Shown piece by piece: positions 46,427-57,249 of a stretch of 64,000 nucleotides of DNA. Origin of the DNA: Xanthoparmelia taractica (lineage: Eukaryota > Ascomycota > Lecanoromycetes > Lecanorales > Parmeliaceae); NCBI GenBank assembly GCA_033085395.1, contig JANQBS010000072.1:112296-176295 (forward strand), given 5' to 3'. Position numbers and translations under genes: made by a program. The notes under the pieces are model-generated. The model was not told where the DNA came from and did not search any database. It was given only the letters and a program-made list of their open reading frames with translations. Each line of letters opens with the position of its first letter. Position 1 is the stretch's first letter.

Positions 46427-48318
46427 ATGGTACACACGACAAGCCTCAGACTCATTGGTGCGACCTTGCTACTAACGTCAACAACGGTGGTTCTGGCTCA
46501 TGGCCATGATAACCATGCTGGCGAAACGACAGAGATGGGGCCTCTGCCAAGCCCCATGTCAGCTGCGAGCATGAACTCATCCTCTGCCTCGCCGCAAAGT
46601 TACTTTGCCTACCCGGCTATGGGTGGCCTTATGCTGGGACATATTGTGCTCATGACGCTTGCTTGGTTCTTTGTCCTGCCCATCGGTGAGCCCATTATCC
46701 TGTACAGTAATCACTTCTCTTCTGCTAATCATTCTATTCTAGGCGTAATGCTGAGTGTTGCGCGGTCTCGCCTTGCTCTTCCTACTCAGATATCTTTCTT
46801 AGGGTTGTACATCCTTGGTCTGTGGCTTGGGACTGTCTACAGCGCCAAAACCCCCGACCTATATGAGAATAACGCCCATAACAAGGTCGGATGGATCATC
46901 ACATGGATTGTTGTGGTGCAATGTGTTATCGGACTTTTCAAGCTGGCTGTCAGTTTCCAGAAACCTCAGGAAGTCGATGCCGAGGAGCGGACTGCATTCT
47001 TGCCCATGTCGACCCAGGCTCTGACGCAGCACCATCAGGCAATTTACTCCCCAGACGAGTATCGCTATTCGCGTGATAGTGGTCATTATACCGCGTCAGA
47101 AGCGTCCCGTAGCCAGTCAGTCTCGTCAATGCAGGACCACGAAAGCGAGGAGCACCAGAAGTTCCTTGAGTATCAGAATCCGCATGCAGATATTGATGCA
47201 GAGTACGCAAAGAAGCAGCGCTATCTCGGCAACACGAAGGCGCAGCGCGTCGCAACCCGTATAGCCGTTATGATGTCTCAGCGAACAAAGAGAGCTTTGA
47301 ATGTTGCATTTGACGCCATCAATTGCATGGGCCTGCCACTTGGTTTCGTTGCTATGGTGTCCGGTGCAGTGGTCTACGGAGGCGTATTCGTAAGTCATAC
47401 TCCACACTCTTGTCCTTAGCGTTGTTAGCGCTAATACTCATCTAGCGCGGCGACAATGTGTTCAACGGTCTTGCGCATACCATCAAGGGTGGAATATTTT
47501 TCTGGTATGGTCTCTTAACCCTCGGACGATGGATGGGCTGCTTCAGCGAGATAGGGTGGGCTTGGAACGTCCGGCCACCTGTCGGAGTTGTCAGCCGTCG
47601 GAAAGCTGCGATGCCCTCTGCGGAATTTGTCGAGTCCTTCGTTATCTTCCTTTACGGCGCATCCAACGTCTTCCTGGAACATCTTGCTGCATGGGGACAC
47701 GCATGGAGTGCACAAGACTTGGAGCATGTATCAATCACGATCATGTTCTTTGGTGGTGGTCTTTGCGGTATGCTTATCGAGTCGACGAGAGTTCGGGACC
47801 TGCTAAATACGGCAATTTTGATTTCACCTGCCGCGAAAGCTAACAAGGAGCTTTCGAGTGCGCCAAAAACTTACTCATTTTCCATGAATCCTTTCCCAGG
47901 TCTCATCATATTGCTTTTAGGTCTGATGATGAGCTCCCATCACCAAGCCTCGATGGTATCCACTATGATCCACAAGCAGTGGGGCACACTGTTTGTTGGA
48001 TTTGCATTGGCACGTGCGGTCACCTACATCCTACAGTTTGTGGCCCCACCATCGTCATATCTGCCATCACGCCCACCTTCGGAGATCATTAGCTCTTTTT
48101 GTCTCATATCGGGCGGTCTGATATTCATGGCCAGCAACAAGGATACCGTCGCGGCGATGGAGCATTTCAATCTGCATGCCATGTTTCCTTTCACTGTAAC
48201 CATGGGTTTTACGTCCTTGGTCATGGCTTGGGCCATTGGTGTCCTTGCGATCAAAGGGTGGGCAATGAGAAAAAGGCAGGCGCCTCAGATTTCCAGCTTC
48301 TCCAACAATACTGCTTAA
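46427..48318 (+). CDS. YTP1: Ytp1-like multi-pass membrane protein
   Basis: Three exons, 46427-46685, 46743-47389 and 47446-48318, give 592 residues. A signal peptide (MVHTTSLRLIGATLLLTSTT, cut near VLAHG) is followed by a His-rich luminal stretch and a cytochrome-b561-like first half with helices GGLMLGHIVLMTLAWFF and ISFLGLYILGLWLG. A long cytoplasmic loop (about residues 175-270) is polar. The second half holds the Ytp1 domain, with FFWYGLLTLGRWMGC, FLEHLAAWG, GGGLCGMLIESTRVRDLL and GLMMSSHHQASMVSTMIHKQWG. Its molecular function is unknown; sequence suggests relation to redox or respiratory-chain type membrane proteins. Several His residues on predicted helices could bind heme or metal, which is inference. 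Confidence 0.9.
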
Positions 48319-48724
48319 GAGCACGCAGTCGGGATTGCAGGGACTCCCCTGTTTCAGATTGTTGAAGCGATTTAGCGTAACGATCTCATGCATTCCTCTC
48401 GTTTGGTTTAGGCGTGTCGGTAGGGCAGGGTCACCTTATGATACCACGTTGACACTGTCGACGAAGTTGGAGCGATTCGTGTCTGCCTCAATGGCGTTGA
48501 TAGTGTCCATAGAGTACCTTGGAAAAGTAGGGGAAAGAAACCGTAATACATATCAATTGGTTTTCGTTGCAAATATGCCTCGAGTTAGTGCATAACGCCC
48601 AATTCAAATCTTGACTCAGACCCCAACAAAGAATGCCTTCGCGTTCACAAAATATTCTGCCGTATTGACGTATAGAGTCCTCTTGCAAAATTTGTGCTGG
48701 AAAAGAAATGGCAGGTGCCCTTTT
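48319..48724. other. intergenic; expected 5' part of the next gene is missing here
   Basis: The family of the downstream gene normally needs 150 or more residues before its conserved part, but this 406 bp stretch shows no match. One frame near 48672-48722 reads KFVLEKKWQVPF and would join the downstream protein only through a +/-1 shift. Confidence 0.4.
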
Positions 48725-49233
48725 ATGATGCTCTATCGCGCTTTGATAAAGACCCACCACATGACATCCCGTAAGAAGATCACGGCCATCACCAAGGCGG
48801 CCAAACAATACAATTGTGCTGTCTATCTAAAGACTGGTATGCACCCGCCAGGTGTGATGCTTGGGGAGTGCGATGGAGAAGAGGGAGAAGAAGACTTGAA
48901 GGCGTGGGTCAGGAGCGTCAAGGTTCGCATTTTCCTGCTTTCGGTGTTCAGTCCCCTATTCTGCTGGATGGGGACCTACGTCCCTGTATCATCCCAGAGG
49001 ATTCTCTGTATTTGGAGCTTCACTGAGCTGAACGTCTTCTACATAATTAGCGACTGAGGTACAAGGACTACCAGCTTCTGTGCTTGCAGAGAGTGAAGCA
49101 AGGTCGATTGCTGGTCAAGAGTGGTGACGTGAAGGAATTCGACTCGATGAAAACAATGGCTCTTGATTTGAACGAATGCGACATTTTGGACTGGTGGAGT
49201 GTTCATATGGGATTTACAAAAAGCGATTGTTAA
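48725..49233 (+). pseudogene. RWD/DUF1115-type protein, 3' part only, probably decayed
   Basis: Two exons keep frame: 48725-48922 and 49051-49233 (126 residues from the first ATG to the stop). They encode the C-terminal half of a family in which RWD-domain proteins carry MMLYRALIKTHHMTSRKK, then PPGVMLGE and VKRLRYKDYQLL across the intron. The N-terminal RWD part is not found upstream, where only about 400 bp separate this piece from the previous gene. Another frame just before the ATG resembles the preceding segment of the family, pointing to a frameshift. It may be a truncated pseudogene or a short live gene starting at an ATG I cannot judge. The function of the family is unknown. Confidence 0.5.
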
Positions 49234-50279
49234 AGCGTTTGCAACTTCTATAGAATTGCCTCTAGACTACAGGGAAGAGATAATGCGCGGCTGGGAGAGT
49301 CTATGAACTAGATAGAGAGATGGAGGTCTCGGTGCAACAGCCCAGGCGGAGAGTGTCCGTGTCCATCATCTGTACGTAACATTTGGGTAGAGCTCGTTTT
49401 GAGTACCCGCATTATCTATGATGCCATCTGGTCGACCAAACTCCTCTTCCACGTCAGCAAACACTTTTGGAGACGTAAGAATTCTTAAGCTGATATCAAG
49501 CTCGGTGGCTTCGACCGCAAGGTTAGGGAAAGAAGAAACGGCGGCTCCGGTCTGTGATAAGGAGCGACATCATATAAGGAACTGATGAGATGAATTTCTA
49601 GTGTCGAGTCCCTTGGATATCTCAAGGCTTAGACCTTCATAGCTGCTCCTGTAGCGGTCACTATGATCTCCTTAAAAATCTCGGATATTGACAGGATGCT
49701 TCGTTGGACACCGTGTGAGGAGACGGAGTGAGTATAAAGAATGGATAGGGTCGGATACAGGGACAAGTGCGATGCATTGAAGCGCAGACTTTAGTTGTTT
49801 TGAGGATATAAAATACCTTTCGCTCGGGTTTGGAGGGAGGAAAGAGCGAAAGAGCTTGAGATAGAGATCACTGCGGAAGGTTAACATTGGTTTTGACTGA
49901 TGATCAGGCTCATCATCCATGCGGATCTACTCTATCAAGATTTCTTTTTCGGAAAGCCAGAGGGGCTGAACGGACTCAATATGGCGAAAGACGCAAAAAG
50001 GCGAGGAAGAAGAGTGGTGAATAGATCTTCTTAGATCTTCGGAGATAGCTCCGCTTGATAGGGCTGATATCTCCGCTGGCTAGTGCAGCTGTTGTACAGT
50101 AAAGTAAGGTAAATAAAGAGAAACGCGTATTTTGCCGCAATAGGATCCCCTCGTTTTTTCGTCGCTCATTGCTTCTAGCCTTCTAGGTCATGAAATTCCC
50201 GAAATCGCAAGCTTAGCATGCCCGTCTCTTGAAACGGTAACTTGGTTGTCGCCTGGACCGCCAACCCTGCACTTGCAAT
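49234..50279. other. intergenic with a decayed dehydrogenase fragment
   Basis: Apart from the pseudogene at about 49366-49680, one minus-strand open frame from an ATG at 49920 (82 codons, MDDEPDHQSK...) is unlike any family I know. The rest is the MIS14 promoter. TTAGATCTTC occurs twice in direct repeat near 50030-50042. Confidence 0.4.
49366..49680 (-). pseudogene. fragment of a short-chain dehydrogenase, inactivated
   Basis: Reading the minus strand, a frame gives GLSLEISKGLDTRNSS, then an in-frame TGA, then TGAAVSSFPNLAVEATELDI and FGRPDGIIDNAG. These resemble the cofactor helix, the beta3-beta4 region and the NNAG motif of classical SDR enzymes. The start of the fold (EIIVTATGAA) is in another frame, about 49640-49673. 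Only about 100 residues remain, with at least one frameshift and one stop, and the catalytic Tyr/Lys part is missing. Similarity is judged by eye only. Confidence 0.5.
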
Positions 50280-51009
50280 ATGGACGCCCATCATCGCAAA
50301 ATCGAGCTCCAGTCCCCTTCAGATCTCACTTACCTCTTAAACAATATCAAGGCTGCTGCTCGACAGAAGATCGACCTTGCGATACCTCCATCAGCCGCTC
50401 CGGAAGGTGAAGACGCATATAGGTCGAAAGTAGACGAGCTCGTGCAAGAGGTAATGTTCTCTTCTGCTCTTTCAAGCTGTCAATTATGCTTGAGTCCTTC
50501 CGCTCTGATCAGATATATATCTATAGTATATACTCCGAACGCTCACTCTTGCCCTTCCATCCCTGACACTCAACGGCCTCGACCCCTCACCTGCCCTCCT
50601 ACGCCCCGATTCCGTCCCTCAGTCCAACACACCAGACGACAGTAGCACCTATGAACCCTATGATCCCCGCCTCGCCGAGAGACTACGTGCGCTCTATGCA
50701 GACTTTGACAATCAATCAACACGCGTCGCTGAACTGAGAAGGGATGCGCCGGGGGCAGCAGCGAGAGGATACGTCGAACGATTGGAAGCGGAGCTGAGGA
50801 GAGAAAAAGAATTGGAGATAGGGAGACAATCGAAGGATGTACATCTGAGCGTGGAGGCTCTCGACATGGGAATCTTGAAGCGAAAAGATGACGTAGAGAG
50901 GATGTGGGGAAGGGGGACAGAAGGAATGGTGGAGCTACGGAAGATTCCAGGCGTGTTGGCCAAGTTGGAACGGGCGGAGAAAGCAGTAGAGGTCGTAGAG
51001 GGAATATAG
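50280..51009 (+). CDS. mis14: kinetochore protein Mis14/Nsl1
   Basis: Two exons, 50280-50450 and 50527-51009, give 217 residues. The N-terminus MDAHHRKIELQSPSDLTYLLNNIKAAARQKID followed by a PP..A linker and VDELVQEYI is the family start. The second half (LAERLRALYADF, VAELRRDAPGAAARGYVERLEAEL, and a long charged helix to the end) is a coiled coil. Mis14 (Nsl1) is a subunit of the Mis12/MIND complex that joins centromeric chromatin to the Ndc80 microtubule binder. The context (dispersed housekeeping genes) adds nothing. The ATG chosen is the first in frame. Confidence 0.9.
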
Positions 51010-51349
51010 ATAGATCTTGCAATACGCTGGCGTACACGCGACAGGTTTGCGTCAAGGTGGAGAGTCTAACGAAAGAGGAAACTTGGGTACGCTCTCTTCA
51101 AGGAGGTCAGGGATGAAACACAATTGAATGTGAGCCCTATGATGTCCTGCATGTCTATTTGAGCTATGATGACTACGACCGAAATGTCTGCCAATTGGCT
51201 TTGGTCTTTTCCTTCGCTTTCAATGCCAACGAGGTGAAAGTCCTGGGGCCTGAAAGTAAAATGCTGACTCTCTCGACGCTTCTTCAGCACCAAATAGCCC
51301 TGGATGCTTACTGTGCACCTTCTGCTTTCCTTGTCTGCTTCCATACGCC
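51010..51349. other. convergent intergenic region
   Basis: 3' flanks of MIS14 (+) and SEC14 (-); no feature recognised. Confidence 0.4.
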
Positions 51350-52527
51350 TCAGGAACTTTGAGGCTGAGCAGCAGAATTAGTGCTGGTTGGTTGACTCGC
51401 CTTCGGTTCTCCCCCTTCTGTCCGAGCCCATTTTGGGGGTTTAGTCCACTCGGCATCTTGCCTGTAATAATGACGCCAGTCAGTAACAATCATGCAATGA
51501 TTTCTTAGGAATGTACTTACCAAGGGCCGTCGTCGCTCAAGGCGCAGTCGCCTTCACATGCACAAGTTCCTCCAAAAAGCTTTGGCAAGTTCTGTTTCGG
51601 TATTTGTCCTAGCAGCTCGGCCTGATAACCACTACCCAGAACGTGGATCTTTTGAACAGTCACAGGGTCAAGAAAGCCTTTTACGACGCTGAAGACAGAG
51701 GAGAAGCCCCACGGCGCATTTATTAAGTAGAGCTTCCCCAACCGCTCAGGATAGTAGTTCTGGGAGATTGCCGAAGCCTGTTTCACATAGCCGTACACAG
51801 AGCTCACTTTAGAAATGCCAACCCCCTTGAGATCCATGATGCTGCAACAGGTTTCGAGCAACTGTCCAGATTTCCGTGAACAGGCAGGCAGGCGAGGATC
51901 GGCAAGCTTCTCGTACTCTACGACAAGGTTTTGCAGCATTCTTTCAGCTGTGGTGATCTTGTACATGGCGGCAAGGTCGATTTTGCCCAATTGCTCAATG
52001 TAGACTGGTCGCCCCTCCTTTGAAAAATCAGCCAAATACCTCTTTATCGTCGTCTCACCGAAGTCACCTTGTCCGTTTTGTGATAGTATTGCGGGTAATA
52101 CTCGAAGACTTTCGGCTTCTCTATGTAGTCGAAGGTCCGTACAAGCTCATCAACACCAAAGTCTTTCCTCCATTTTTCGCAGTCTATGAACCTGGTGTCT
52201 TCCCTCAACTCATGGCGCTGGCTGCGACCGGATAGTACCTACATTTGCTTTGCATGGTCGACATTGAATTTTCGTGCGCGTAAAAACCTGAGCTATTGAA
52301 TGTTAAAAGATGCACAGATCGGAGAGACCGCCACCCCCAAGACTGACCATGCATAAAGTGTCTAATCGCCTTGTGTAGCCTGCTTGCTCCAGTTGTGTGC
52401 GCAGCTGGAAAACCTGAGCGTCTTGTTCTGGCGTTGTATGCCCTGGATGGCCGCTCTGGACGTTCGGGCTTGTGGTGGGGTAGTCATAGTCGTCATACTT
52501 AGCATCAGTCTTCAACTCGGGAGGCAT
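51350..52527 (-). CDS. SEC14: Sec14 phosphatidylinositol/phosphatidylcholine transfer protein
   Basis: Five exons, 52527-52348, 52292-52243, 52191-52068, 52017-51521 and 51461-51350, give 320 residues. The CRAL-TRIO N domain has LCMLRFLRARKFNVDHAKQM and FIDCEKWRKDFGVDELV; the lipid-binding domain has YYPQYYHKTDKEGRPVYIEQLG, MLQNLVVEYEKLADPRLPAC, IMDLKGVGISKVSSVYGYVK and KLYLINAPWGFS. The ending LPKLFGGTCACEGDCALSDDGPW is the standard Sec14 tail, followed by about 35 polar residues. Sec14 exchanges PI and PC and supports Golgi secretion. The second intron acceptor (AATAG before CTCAGG) was preferred to a nearby CAG because only it keeps the LRFLRARKF frame. Confidence 0.95.
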
Positions 52528-52834
52528 GATGATGAGGGTAGTCCAAGGGAGGGAGAAGTAGGTGATATCGAGTCAATGGTACACATGTGAAGTTTAGATT
52601 TGGTTATTTACGAAGTACGAAGCATACGATTGACATCTTAGGGGGGGCCCTCCATCTTATTTAAGCGACTAAAGGCGGACTTTCCCCTCGTTCGTTAATT
52701 TCACTTTATGACCTCGGCCAGGACAATCTCTCTTAAATTATTTAATCTAGGGGTTCCATCTATGCAAAAGGTCCTCGTCTTGGGTATATTTCTACAGATA
52801 TAGCACCTTCTGCCGCAACCGCAGGTCTGATAGT
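52528..52834. other. intergenic, SEC14 promoter and GAR1 3' flank
   Basis: 307 bp between tandem minus-strand genes. Runs of GGGGGGG/CCCTCC near 52640-52650 are the only marked feature. Confidence 0.4.
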
Positions 52835-53693
52835 CTATGATCCTCGGCCACGATAACCCGGCCTTGTGAGATTCGGATTTCCCCCTCGACTCCCTCTCCC
52901 AGCACCAAAGCCTCCTGCTCTTCCTCCTCCCCGAGCGCCCCCTCGTCCCTTATCCCCAAACACCCCTCGACCTCTTGGTGCACCTCTGGGGCCGCCTCGG
53001 CTGCCACGGCCTCCACGCATTGGCCCACCTCTCGAAGCACCACCTGCACGCTTTGGTTTCGATATACCTGGGGGCGGTTTGGGTTTTGGCAGGAATCTGA
53101 AAAGAAATTAAAAGCTCAGCGTATGCTCTTTAGAATCAGGCGAAGACGTCCACACTTCTCCAGAGGCAGAAGTTTATCCCCTCCAATGTAGAACTTGTCT
53201 CCGGCCTTGAATGATGTTGCAACGATACCCTCCTGTGGCTTAATCGTAAAGAAGACCTGATTAATTGGGCCTAGAACTTCGTCGACTTTGCCAATTGAAG
53301 TCTAAAGATCCGTGAGATTCAATCAAGTCAGGAGGAGTCTTAGGCACTGGCCTTGTTCTCTAGGTAGATCGGGGCGTTGAAGTATGGCAGCTTTGGATTG
53401 AGCGATTCGCAGACCATCTCGCCTTCGCAAGCATGGACAAAAGATCCCATTTCTAGGTCAAGTCAATTAGCAGTTGCTATATCTCCCACAGATTTCTGCA
53501 GACCTAGAACAGCTGCTGGTGGTCCATATGACTGCTGGAACCCGCCGCGACCTATTAGCACAAAGAATCAGCGTCCCGGTCACAATGCGCAGGTTGGACA
53601 CAAGCCTGATATACCGCCTCGTGCTCCTGCTCCACCTCGACTTCCACCGAAGCTACCTCCTCCTCGTGCTCGGGTTGTAGCTCGGGAAGACAT
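52835..53693 (-). CDS. GAR1: H/ACA snoRNP protein Gar1
   Basis: Five exons, 53693-53615, 53551-53504, 53452-53352, 53301-53156 and 53096-52835, give 211 residues. Short RGG-rich termini enclose the Gar1 core: GPPAAVLEMGSFVHACEGEMVCES, YFNAPIYLENKTSIGKVDEVLGPINQVFFTIK and GDKFYIGGDKLLPLEKFLPKPKP. Gar1 binds Cbf5 in H/ACA particles, which pseudouridylate rRNA in the nucleolus. The third intron (53302-53351) appears to start GC rather than GT (AAG|GCCAGT ... TTTAG), because only this keeps the core motif and avoids a stop. The C-terminal RGG tail is RGSRGGPRGAPRGRG-like. Divergent from THS1. Confidence 0.92.
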
Positions 53694-53921
53694 TTTGATT
53701 GGCGAAGCTTTTCCTGGCGAGGAATTTGTGGATTTCGTTGTTTCTGACTGCCAAGCCGCTAGCTAGCACTCTGCTCAGCAGTGAGTGATCCAGCCGCAGA
53801 ACCGCGGTCCAATCCTCCAAACGCTCAAGGCCCCAAATCTTTGCACGCTAAAAAGCATTCGGAGAGTCAATCAGACGCTGTACAGTCACAACCAAACTCC
53901 GATGCTCAAAAGCTCGAATCT
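53694..53921. promoter_or_regulatory. divergent promoter region of GAR1 and THS1
   Basis: About 230 bp separate the two chosen start codons, but the THS1 frame stays open from 53754 onward without an ATG before 53922, so part of this stretch may be coding. Confidence 0.45.
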
Positions 53922-56413
53922 ATGTTTTCCAAAGACATCTCCATCAGCGAACCAAACGCTATACAGTCGCAGTCTAGGGACACTTCAAATCCCCCAGCCC
54001 TTCAAGAAAACCCAACTCTATCCAAAAGCGCTGCGAATCGAGCCATGGCTACCTCGCTCCCAGATTTCATCAGCCGACGCAACGAACTCTTTGACAAGCT
54101 CAAGCGCCAACGTCATGCTGAGATCCTCGAGAAGGAGAAACCAGAGATCAACGTTGTCCTGGACCTTGGACTAGATAAGCAGGGTAAACCAAGAGCTGCG
54201 CTGCCCGTCGCCGCAAAAGCATGGGAGTCTACTCCAGGGTCATTCCTTAAGCATGTGGATAAGGATGTCAGTACCGATGTTGTCATTGCAAAAGTAGACG
54301 GTAAACTGCTCTGGGATCTTGATAGGCCATTGGAATATGGGTGTCGGGTCAGCTATGTTCCTTTCTCCTCTGCCGAGGGCCGAAATGTCTTTTGGCATTC
54401 CAGCGCCCACGTCTTAGGAGAAGCTTGCGAATGCCAGTTCAATTGCCTGCTGTCACATGGTCCACCCGTCGAGCAAGGGTTCTTTTACGATATGGCAATA
54501 GCCGGAGGGTAGGCTAGCGACTCGAAGATGGGGAAAGCCCAACGCGCTGACGACTCTCAGACAAGTGGTAAAAGAGGCGGACTGGGCACCTTTGGAGAAA
54601 AAGGCGGCACAGTTCTTCAAAGAGAAACAGCCCTTCGAGAGACTGCACGTATCGATTTCGGACTTGAAAGAAATGTTCAGTTACAGCAAATATAAAATGT
54701 ACTACATTGAAAATCTACTACCTCCCGAAGGAAGCACTGTGTACAAGTGTGGAACATTGGTGGATCTATGTCTTGGGCCTCACATTCAAAATACAGGGAA
54801 GATTAAGGCATTCCAGATCATGAAGGTTGGTGAGAATGGCCGTGAATGAGACATATTTTTGACACATGACTTAATCAGAACTCCTCATGCTACTTCCGAG
54901 GGGATAAGAACGATGATTCGCTGCAGCGGATATACGGCGTCGCCTTTCCAGACAAGAAGCGAATGACAGATCACAAAAAGCTCCTTGAAGAGGCATCTAA
55001 GCGAGATCACCGTAAGATTGGTGCTGAGCAAGAGTTGTTCTTCTTCGATGAAGTATCTCCCGGCAATGTTTTTCTTCTGCCGCATGGGACTATCATCTTC
55101 AACGCTCTCCAGAAACTACTGCGCTCCGAGTACCAAAAGCGCGGATACCAGGAGGTGCAATCTCCCAACATGTATGACATTGACTTATGGAAGAGGTCTG
55201 GCCATTGGCAGCATTATCGAGACGATATGTTTAGCCTCGAGGTCGAGAAGAAAAATTGGGCTTTGAAACCGATGAACTGTCCGGGGCATTGCATCATATT
55301 CGGTCACAGGGAACGGAGTTATCGTGAATTACCGTTGAGGATGGCCGATTTCGGTGTTTTGCATAGAAACGAGGCGTCTGGTGCTCTTAATGGCATGACC
55401 AGAGTACGCAAATTTCAGCAAGACGACGCCCATATCTTTTGTATTCAAGACCAGGTGAGCAACTTGGCAACGTATTCATGGATGCACGACGTGACTCTTT
55501 GCTAGATAACGCAAGAAATAGAGGGACTGTTCGACTTTCTCAGATGCATTTACGGGCTCTTTGGGTTTCCTTTCAAACTCGAGCTTTCAACACGGCCCGA
55601 GAAGTATCTCGGAGACCTCGAGACGTGGGACGTTGCAGAGTCCAAGCTTAAAGAAGCTTTAAATGATTTCACAGCGTCTGGTGGCGGCCAATGGGAGCTT
55701 AACGAGGGAGACGGTGCCTTTTATGGACCCAAGATTGATATTGGATTATCCGACGCCTTGAAGCGAGAGTTTCAATGCGCTACCATCCAGCTGGACTTCC
55801 AGCTTCCACGAATTTTCGAGTTAGAGTACATGACTGCGGAGACGGGCTTGAAGCCTAAAGCCAACGAGTCAGGGGACGGGAAGGCAGATGACCCTGCTGG
55901 CTCCTCGAGCAAGCCAAAAGCACTCGGCGCTGGCCGTGCTCGTCCGGTCATGATCCACCGCGCGATTGTTGGAAGTTTTGAACGATTCATCGCGGTCATA
56001 ACCGAGCACTTTGCAGGGAAGTGGCCTTTCTGGTTAAGTCCGCGGCAGGTACTGGTCATTCCAGTCATGCCAACGGTCAATGACTATGTCGAAGAGGTGC
56101 AGCAGTTACTCAGAGCTCAGAAGATGCACGCGGACATTGACATCAGCGGGAATACCATGAAGAAGAAGATCCTTACTGGGCAATTGGCACAATATAATTT
56201 CATCTTTGGTACGTGTAGAAAGGCCCCTGATAGCAGTGATCTAACTGACATGAGCTAGTGGTGGGAGTCCAGGAGAAGGAATCACGCTCTGTGAATATTC
56301 GTAATCGTGATGACCAGGAAACGCAATCAAAAGGGGAATTAATACCACTGGGCGAGGCCTTACGGAAACTGAAGGCGCTGAGGAAGGAACGTCGCCTCAT
56401 CAACTCCATATAA
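53922..56413 (+). CDS. THS1: threonyl-tRNA synthetase
   Basis: Five exons, 53922-54508, 54561-54825, 54879-55454, 55506-56208 and 56259-56413, give 761 residues from the first in-frame ATG. A TGS domain (about residues 85-165) is followed by the editing domain with HSSAH and CGTLVDLC, then the class II core with QSPNMYDIDLWKRSGHW, MNCPGHCIIF, FGVLHRNEASGALNG (motif 2), YGPKIDI and, as motif 3, HRAIVGSFERFI. The anticodon domain has SPRQVLVIPV and QLAQYNFIFVVG. It charges tRNA-Thr in the cytosol. The start is uncertain: the same frame is open for 47 more codons upstream without an ATG, and a better-placed ATG (GCCATGG) at 54045 would give a protein of ordinary length. Confidence 0.9.
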
Positions 56414-57249
56414 CATGGAATCTGATCTCAGCATGACAAAGGCATATGGCGCGTCTTCGATGGTAAGAGTATCTTAAGGAGGACCGGCTAGGTCGATGAA
56501 AAGTAAAGACCAGCATACTAGACGCTCTGAACTCAATTTTTGCAACATTGATATGGGCAAGCAAATGGAGATTCTTATGGGACTCATCCATCAAAGCAGT
56601 GGCATTTTGTATCTCCCTCTCTCACAATAGTAGGAGCGGGATGGGTGGAAGAAGTGGGTTGTTTTGAGGCTGCCACAAATGAATCGTGGTGGAAGGATGA
56701 CGTTGGCCGGAAGCGTCTTTTGTTACGACTACCTTACCTTTCCTAAAAGTACCTTACGTTCGTTATCACAATACATTGATTGCAGTATCTTCTTCCCTAT
56801 AACCTCCTAAATCCTTACTCAAGCACCGTGACAGTAGACAGCGACATTCTTCCGAATAGCTGGGGATCCGCAACTCTTCAATCTCGATTGCAACTGTGCC
56901 CAATCGACGAAGCCGTCACTTAAGGCTCTCTGAAGCAGACACCCCAAGCCTCGTCAGCTATTAATGAAACGGTACATCCTGCTCCGATCAGCTTCGCACC
57001 CGTCGTGTCCTCCACACCTCTTGTCAGCTACAGCTAGAGAAAAGCACGGCATCACAAACACAGCACTTCGACTCGGTACCATCTTTTCGCAATACCTTTC
57101 AATTTCACGGGCTTCTTTTGGGTCTGGTATGTACCATTTTGGAGGAAAGTCTTTCCAAATCAAGCTCACAATTTCGGGTCCCATGACATGTTTTGGCAGC
57201 AGTACGAAGTACTGAGGGGGGTTTTTCCCCAATCGGCGTCTCCCCAAAA
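56414..57249. other. intergenic, border of the repeat block
   Basis: Ordinary base composition. On the minus strand 57247-56954 a frame of 97 codons without ATG start reads FVLLPKHVMGPEIVSLIWKD and PPKWYIPDPKEAREIERYCE, which looks protein-like; the plus strand has an 83-codon frame from an ATG at 56964. Neither is recognised. It may be a gene remnant cut by the repeat block. Confidence 0.4.

Noticed and set aside
52866..53111. Pro-rich open frame opposite the GAR1 tail
   Set aside because: It is the complement of the Gly/Arg-rich RGG repeats of Gar1.
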